DNA of 9,323 nucleotides from Holophagales bacterium UBA5066 (GTDB lineage Bacteria > Acidobacteriota > Thermoanaerobaculia > UBA5066): the NCBI GenBank assembly GCA_002414905.1, contig DIAY01000250.1:5307-14629 (forward strand). Direction: 5' to 3'. Made by a program: the position numbers and the translations under genes. This document shows, one piece after another, positions 5,072 through 9,323 of this stretch; position 1 is the first letter of the stretch, and each line of letters opens with the position of its first letter. The notes under the pieces are model-generated. The model saw only the letters and a list, made by a program, of their open reading frames with translations. It did not search any database and was not told where the DNA came from.

Positions 5072-8000
5072 AGCTTCCGGCCGCCGCGCTGCCGCCGCGC
5101 TTCGAGGCGCGCGCGGCCCTGTCGGAAGGGACGTCGCCCCGCGTCGTCGCCGCCTTCGACCGGGAGACGGGCCGGCGCGTCGTTCTCAAGATCGGCGGCG
5201 GGACAGGGAGCGAAGAAACCCTCGCGCTGCGCGAGGAGTTCCGCCTCCTCGCCTCCCTCGACCACCCCTCCATCGTCAAGGCACGCGACTTCGGCTTCAC
5301 CGCCGACGGGCTCGCCTGGTTCTCGACCGACGAGGTCAACGGACCCGACCTCGCCACCTTCGCCCGCTCGCACGCCCTCCTCGAGAACCTTTCCGCCCTC
5401 GCCGACGTCGCCCACGCCCTCGACTACGTTCACTCGCGCGGTCTCGTCCACGGCGACGTGAAGCCGACGAACGTGAGGGTCCTCGGTGAACGCGCCTTCC
5501 TTCTCGACTTCGGCCTCGCCTTCGCACGCGGCGAGGAGGTCGCGGGAATCCGCGGCACGCCCGCCTACCTCGCCCCGGAGGTCCTTCGCGGCGGCAGGCC
5601 CGACCGCCGGGCCGACCTCTACGCCCTCGGGGTCACGTTCTACGAGGCGCTGACGGGCGTTCTCCCCACCGCGGGGCGCGACCTCGGCGGCGTCCTTCGT
5701 TTCCACCTCGAGGAGGACGTTCCGGTCGCCTCTCGCGTCACGCCGGGCATCCCGAGCCGCCTCGACCGGCTCCTGGCGCAGCTCATGGAGCGCGATCCGG
5801 CGGCGCGGACCCCCTCGGCGCGGACCCTCCTCGACGACCTCGGGCGCGACTTCGGCCTCGTGCGCGGCTCCACCTGGGACGCACGCCCCGAGCTCCTCAC
5901 GCCCCCGTTCTGCGGGCGTACCGAGCTCCTCGGACGCTTCACGCAGGCCCTGCGCCACGCCGCGGAAGGGTCCGGGAAGGCGATCGTCGTCCTCGGCCCC
6001 GAGGGAGCGGGCAAGTCACGCCTCCTCGCCGAGTGGCGTGCGCTGGCGCAGTCGGAAGGGGCCCTCGTCGTCGAAGGGCGGGCCGTCGCCGAGGACCGGA
6101 CGCCCTACCGGCCCGTCCTCGACGTCCTCTCGGCCCTCACGCGACGCGGCGGATCGGCAGGCGCTCCCGCGCGCGCCGCGCTCGCCCGGGTCGCGCGCCT
6201 CGCCGCGACCGATTCCGACGCGCCTCCCATCTCGCGGATCACCGAGGAGTCGAGCCGCCTCGCCCTGTTCGACGAGGTTCTCGCCGCCCTCGAAGCGACG
6301 CGTCGCGCCGAGGCCGGAGAGCGGCCGCTCGTCGTTCTCATCGACGACCTTCACCTCGCCGACCGCGCCACCGCGGCGCTTCTCTCTTTTCTCTTCAAAG
6401 CGGCCGAGTCCCGGCCCCTGCTCGTCGCCGCGGCGGCCGAGCCGGCCGCTTCGGCCGAGCCGGGGGCCGACCCGAACGACGCCCTCGCGCCGCTCGAGGA
6501 TCTCGTCCTCCCGCCCTGGACGCTGACTCCTCTCTCCGAGGGGGAGACCGCGAGCGCGGCCGCCGGCGCGCTCGGCAGGAAGGACCTGCCCGAGGAGCTG
6601 ACGAGGCTCGTCCACCACGAGAGCCAGGGCTGGCCGGGACCGCTGGTCTCGTTCCTCGAGCAGCTCGTCGAGGAGCGCGCCGTCTCGCTGCGAGACGGTC
6701 AGCTCGTCGTCGACGCCGGCCTGCACCGCCGCTTCGCCCGTCCCGGGGCTGCCGCCGAGTGGGCCGACGCCCGCCTGACGGCGCTCCCGCCCGCCCGGCG
6801 CGAGCTCCTCGCGGCCCTCTCCGTCGCCCCGGCCGACCTGACGTTCGAGCTGGCGCTGCGCCTCTCGGCGGTCGCCCTCGGCGAGCGTTCGGGTGGCCCC
6901 GTGCGCGAGGCCGACGCCCTCGCCGATGCCCTCGGCGCGCTCGCATTCGCCGGACTTCTCGGGAAGAGGGAGCTCTCGGGCGAGCCGGTCTGGGAGTTCG
7001 CACTGGCCCGGACGCGCGAGCACCTGGCGGCCTCGCTGCCCGACGAGAAGCGCCGCCTCCTGCACGATGCGGCCGCCGCGTACTTCGAGGAACGCCTCGC
7101 CGGGCGTCCGGACCTCCTCCCTGCCGCCGCGCTCCACGCGCTCGGAGGAAGCGACGCCCAGCGGGCCGTCCGCCTGGGCCTCGCCGCGGCGGCACGGGCC
7201 GAGCGGCTCTTCGCCTACGACCAGGCGGCGCAGTCCTACAGCGGCGTCCTCGAGTTTCTCGACCTCGCGGGGCGGGCCGCCGAGAAGCCGCCGGTCCGCG
7301 AGAGGCTCGGCGACGTCCACTTCCGTGCGGGCAACTGGCGCCGGGCGCTCTCGGCGTACCACTTCCTCCTCCAGGAGCTGGCCGTCCGCTCCGACGCCGA
7401 CGACCCCGGGGTCCGGCGCCACGCGGCCCTCCTGACGTTCAAGATCGGGATGATCCGCCTGCGCCGGGGAGACGTGGAGGCCGCGCGCTCTCTCTTCGAC
7501 CGCGCCGAAGGAGAGCTCGGCACCGTCGGAACGACCGAGGAGCAGGCCCGCCTTCTCGATGCGTCCGCCCGCGCGCGACTCGAGCGTGGTGATCCCGACG
7601 GCGCCGAGGCGAAGGCCGAAGCCGCCCTGGCGCTCGCGGGTCCCGAGCTGCCCGACGATCTGCGGTCGCTCCTGCTCGGCACGCTCGGGTCGGTCGCTTT
7701 CCAGCGCGGCGACCACGCCACGGCACAGGAGCGGCTCACGGCCGCCGTAGACGCCGCCCGCCGGAGCGAGCGGGGCGACCTCGTCCGCCGCGCGCTCTCG
7801 GCCCTCGCGGCCGTCCTCGCCCGGACCGGACGCTGGCAGGAGAGCGAGGCGATGGAGCGGGAGTGCCTCGAGGAGGCCGAGCGTTCCCGCGACCTCTGGG
7901 GCATCACCGCCTCGCTCGCGAACTGCGCGGCGCTCCAGCGCGGCCGGGGCGACTACGCCGCGGCGAGAAGCGGCTTCGAGAGGGCGTTCGAGATCCACCG

Positions 8001-9323
8001 CCGCCTGGGGTCGCCCCTCGGGCAGGCGCAGACGGCCGTCGGCCTCGGGGCCTGCGACGAAGTCCTCGGGCGCTGGGACGAGGCGGAGGCGAGCTACCGC
8101 CTCGCCCTCGACCTCCTCGGCGACGGCGACGGGCACGCCGCCATCGATGCCCGGACGGCGCTCGGGAACCTGCTGCGCAAGAGGGGCGACCTCGACCGGG
8201 CGGAGCGCTCTCTTTTCGACACGCTCGACGCGGCCCGCGGCACCGGCGAGGCGCCGCTCGTGGCATCGGTTCTCCTGCCGCTCGCGCTCCTCGAGCGCGA
8301 CCGCGAGCGGCTCGACGAGGCACGCCGGCACCTCGACCAGGTCCTCGAGACCCTCTCCGAAGGGGGCGCCGCCGACAGCCTCGGCCGCGCCCTCACCGAC
8401 TCCGCCGAGCTGGCCTTCCGGATGGGCGAGGTGGAGCGGTGCGAGCGGGAGACGGCAGAGGCGGTGCAGGTCGCGCACGGGTTCGGCGACCGCCACACCC
8501 TTGCGCGGATCCAGTGCCTTCAGGCCCGCGAAGCGCACCACGCGCGGCAGACGCTCGAGGCCGACCGCCTCTTCGAGGACGCCGTCCGCGCCCTCTCCGA
8601 CATCGGCGCCGTCTACGACCTCGGACGCTGCTACTACGAGTGGGGCGTGAGGACGCTCGAGAAGGTGCGCGCAGCCGCCCGGCTCGGCACCGCCGCGCGC
8701 CTCTTCGAGCGGATCGGCGCGCTGAGGGAGCTCGAGAGGACGCGCGGCGTCCTCGAGCGGATCGCGACGAAGGCCGCGGCCGAGGTGAGCGGACCCGCCC
8801 CGCTCGGCCTCGGCGTCATCGGGCTCTACGAGGTCTCGCGCATCGTCAACTCCGCGCGCGACCTCCCGGCCGTCCTCGCGGACATCGTCGACCTGGCGCT
8901 CAAGCGGCTCAACGCCGAGCGCGGGATGATCCTCCTCGCCGATCCGGTCACCGGCCGGCTCTCCGTGCGCGTCGCGCGGAACCTGAAGACCGGGCGCGAG
9001 GACGAGGCCGAGGCGATCTCGCGTTCCGTCGTCGAGAGGGTCGTCGCGGACGGCCATTCCGTCAGCTCGGCCGACGCGCGCGTCGACCCGCGATTCCACG
9101 GACGCGAGTCGATCCACGCCCATGCCATCGTCTCTTTCCTCTGCGTCCCGCTTCTCGTCAAGGATCGGGCCTCCGGAGCGATCTACGTCGACCATCGCAA
9201 CGCTCCGCGCCTCTTCTCGGCGAGCGACTGTGCCTTCCTCGAGGCCTTCGCCGACCTCGCGGCCGTCGCCATCGAGAACGCCCGCCTCGTCGAGGAGCTC
9301 CTCGAGGCCCGCCTGAGGCTCTC
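5068..9323 (+). CDS. Giant Ser/Thr kinase - ATPase - TPR - GAF signalling protein (3' end outside window)
   Basis: The frame is open with no stop for 1418 codons to the right edge, so the gene is incomplete. Residues about 12-260 are a Hanks-type kinase with VLK lysine (K41), HGDVKPTN (catalytic D130, N135), DFG (D147) and APE (E171). The HRD arginine is Gly and the Gly-rich loop is degenerate. Residues about 295-700 form a STAND/AAA-type ATPase with Walker A GPEGAGKS (310-317) and Walker B VVLIDDLH (D426, D427). Residues about 712-1235 hold about 12 TPR-like helical repeats (e.g. GNWRRALSAY, GRWDEAEASYRLAL). A GAF domain starts near 1252 and ends in IENARLVEEL near 1410, followed by the start of a helix. 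Such proteins act as cytoplasmic sensors. The missing C-terminus could be a sigma-54 activator module or a histidine kinase (inference by analogy). ATG 5068 overlaps the hflX stop; the only ribosome binding site candidate, GGAG 5051-5054, is distant (13 bases), suggesting translational coupling. Confidence 0.9.
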   Translation, partial: MKLPAAALPPRFEARAALSEGTSPRVVAAFDRETGRRVVLKIGGGTGSEETLALREEFRLLASLDHPSIVKARDFGFTADGLAWFSTDEVNGPDLATFARSHALLENLSALADVAHALDYVHSRGLVHGDVKPTNVRVLGERAFLLDFGLAFARGEEVAGIRGTPAYLAPEVLRGGRPDRRADLYALGVTFYEALTGVLPTAGRDLGGVLRFHLEEDVPVASRVTPGIPSRLDRLLAQLMERDPAARTPSARTLLDDLGRDFGLVRGSTWDARPELLTPPFCGRTELLGRFTQALRHAAEGSGKAIVVLGPEGAGKSRLLAEWRALAQSEGALVVEGRAVAEDRTPYRPVLDVLSALTRRGGSAGAPARAALARVARLAATDSDAPPISRITEESSRLALFDEVLAALEATRRAEAGERPLVVLIDDLHLADRATAALLSFLFKAAESRPLLVAAAAEPAASAEPGADPNDALAPLEDLVLPPWTLTPLSEGETASAAAGALGRKDLPEELTRLVHHESQGWPGPLVSFLEQLVEERAVSLRDGQLVVDAGLHRRFARPGAAAEWADARLTALPPARRELLAALSVAPADLTFELALRLSAVALGERSGGPVREADALADALGALAFAGLLGKRELSGEPVWEFALARTREHLAASLPDEKRRLLHDAAAAYFEERLAGRPDLLPAAALHALGGSDAQRAVRLGLAAAARAERLFAYDQAAQSYSGVLEFLDLAGRAAEKPPVRERLGDVHFRAGNWRRALSAYHFLLQELAVRSDADDPGVRRHAALLTFKIGMIRLRRGDVEAARSLFDRAEGELGTVGTTEEQARLLDASARARLERGDPDGAEAKAEAALALAGPELPDDLRSLLLGTLGSVAFQRGDHATAQERLTAAVDAARRSERGDLVRRALSALAAVLARTGRWQESEAMERECLEEAERSRDLWGITASLANCAALQRGRGDYAAARSGFERAFEIHRRLGSPLGQAQTAVGLGACDEVLGRWDEAEASYRLALDLLGDGDGHAAIDARTALGNLLRKRGDLDRAERSLFDTLDAARGTGEAPLVASVLLPLALLERDRERLDEARRHLDQVLETLSEGGAADSLGRALTDSAELAFRMGEVERCERETAEAVQVAHGFGDRHTLARIQCLQAREAHHARQTLEADRLFEDAVRALSDIGAVYDLGRCYYEWGVRTLEKVRAAARLGTAARLFERIGALRELERTRGVLERIATKAAAEVSGPAPLGLGVIGLYEVSRIVNSARDLPAVLADIVDLALKRLNAERGMILLADPVTGRLSVRVARNLKTGREDEAEAISRSVVERVVADGHSVSSADARVDPRFHGRESIHAHAIVSFLCVPLLVKDRASGAIYVDHRNAPRLFSASDCAFLEAFADLAAVAIENARLVEELLEARLRL

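Noticed and set aside
6033..7592. Plus-strand open frame of 519 codons inside the kinase gene
   Set aside because: It is out of frame with the kinase-ATPase motifs and is dominated by Arg, Pro and Ala.
6016..9195. A 1059-codon open frame on the minus strand
   Set aside because: It is antisense to the kinase/TPR/GAF coding frame. Its translation is Arg/Glu/Gly-rich, low in complexity and without motifs, and such frames are expected opposite high-GC genes.
1..9323. CRISPR array, tRNA/rRNA genes, insertion sequence or phage attachment site
   Set aside because: No regularly spaced long repeats, no RNA gene signatures, no transposase or integrase and no flanking terminal repeats were seen.

Overview
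This is a strongly GC-rich bacterial window. It has tight gene packing, four ATGA stop/start overlaps and long spurious open frames antisense to real genes, all typical of high-GC genomes. It carries a DUF2400/TIGR02757 protein, a divergent HflX GTPase and a very large Ser/Thr-kinase-ATPase-TPR-GAF signalling protein. That mix fits Acidobacteriota (Thermoanaerobaculia-like) or a myxobacterium-like deltaproteobacterial lineage. The taxonomic guess is inference only; no rRNA or marker gene is present.

Layout. (1) Positions 1-250 are a noncoding or weakly coding leader with a GC hairpin, helically spaced GGGCC repeats and a possible 25-codon ORF. (2) Positions 251-1644 (+) encode a two-gene ABC exporter, ATPase then six-helix ABC-2 permease, with a 4-base overlap. 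(3) Positions 1705-3852 (-) form a probable three-gene operon, converging on the ABC pair. In transcription order it encodes a DUF2400/TIGR02757 protein with endonuclease-III-like motifs, a membrane-anchored TlpA-type thioredoxin, and a 198-residue membrane-anchored protein of unknown function that appears to be an internal duplication. (4) Positions 3853-3925 are a short divergent promoter region. (5) Positions 3926-9323 (+) hold a divergent hflX whose stop codon overlaps the start of a giant signalling protein. That protein runs off the right edge after at least 1418 residues.

How the genes may work together. The ABC pair should form one exporter. The minus-strand genes are probably co-transcribed, but a shared pathway is not evident. 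The hflX-kinase junction implies coupled expression of a ribosome-associated GTPase with a stress or signal-sensing kinase. The giant protein is the most notable item: kinase, STAND/AAA-type ATPase, about 12 TPR-like repeats and GAF in one chain. Its output domain is cut off by the window edge; by analogy with this architecture it may be a sigma-54 activator or a histidine kinase. I found no tRNA, rRNA, CRISPR array, insertion sequence or integrase.
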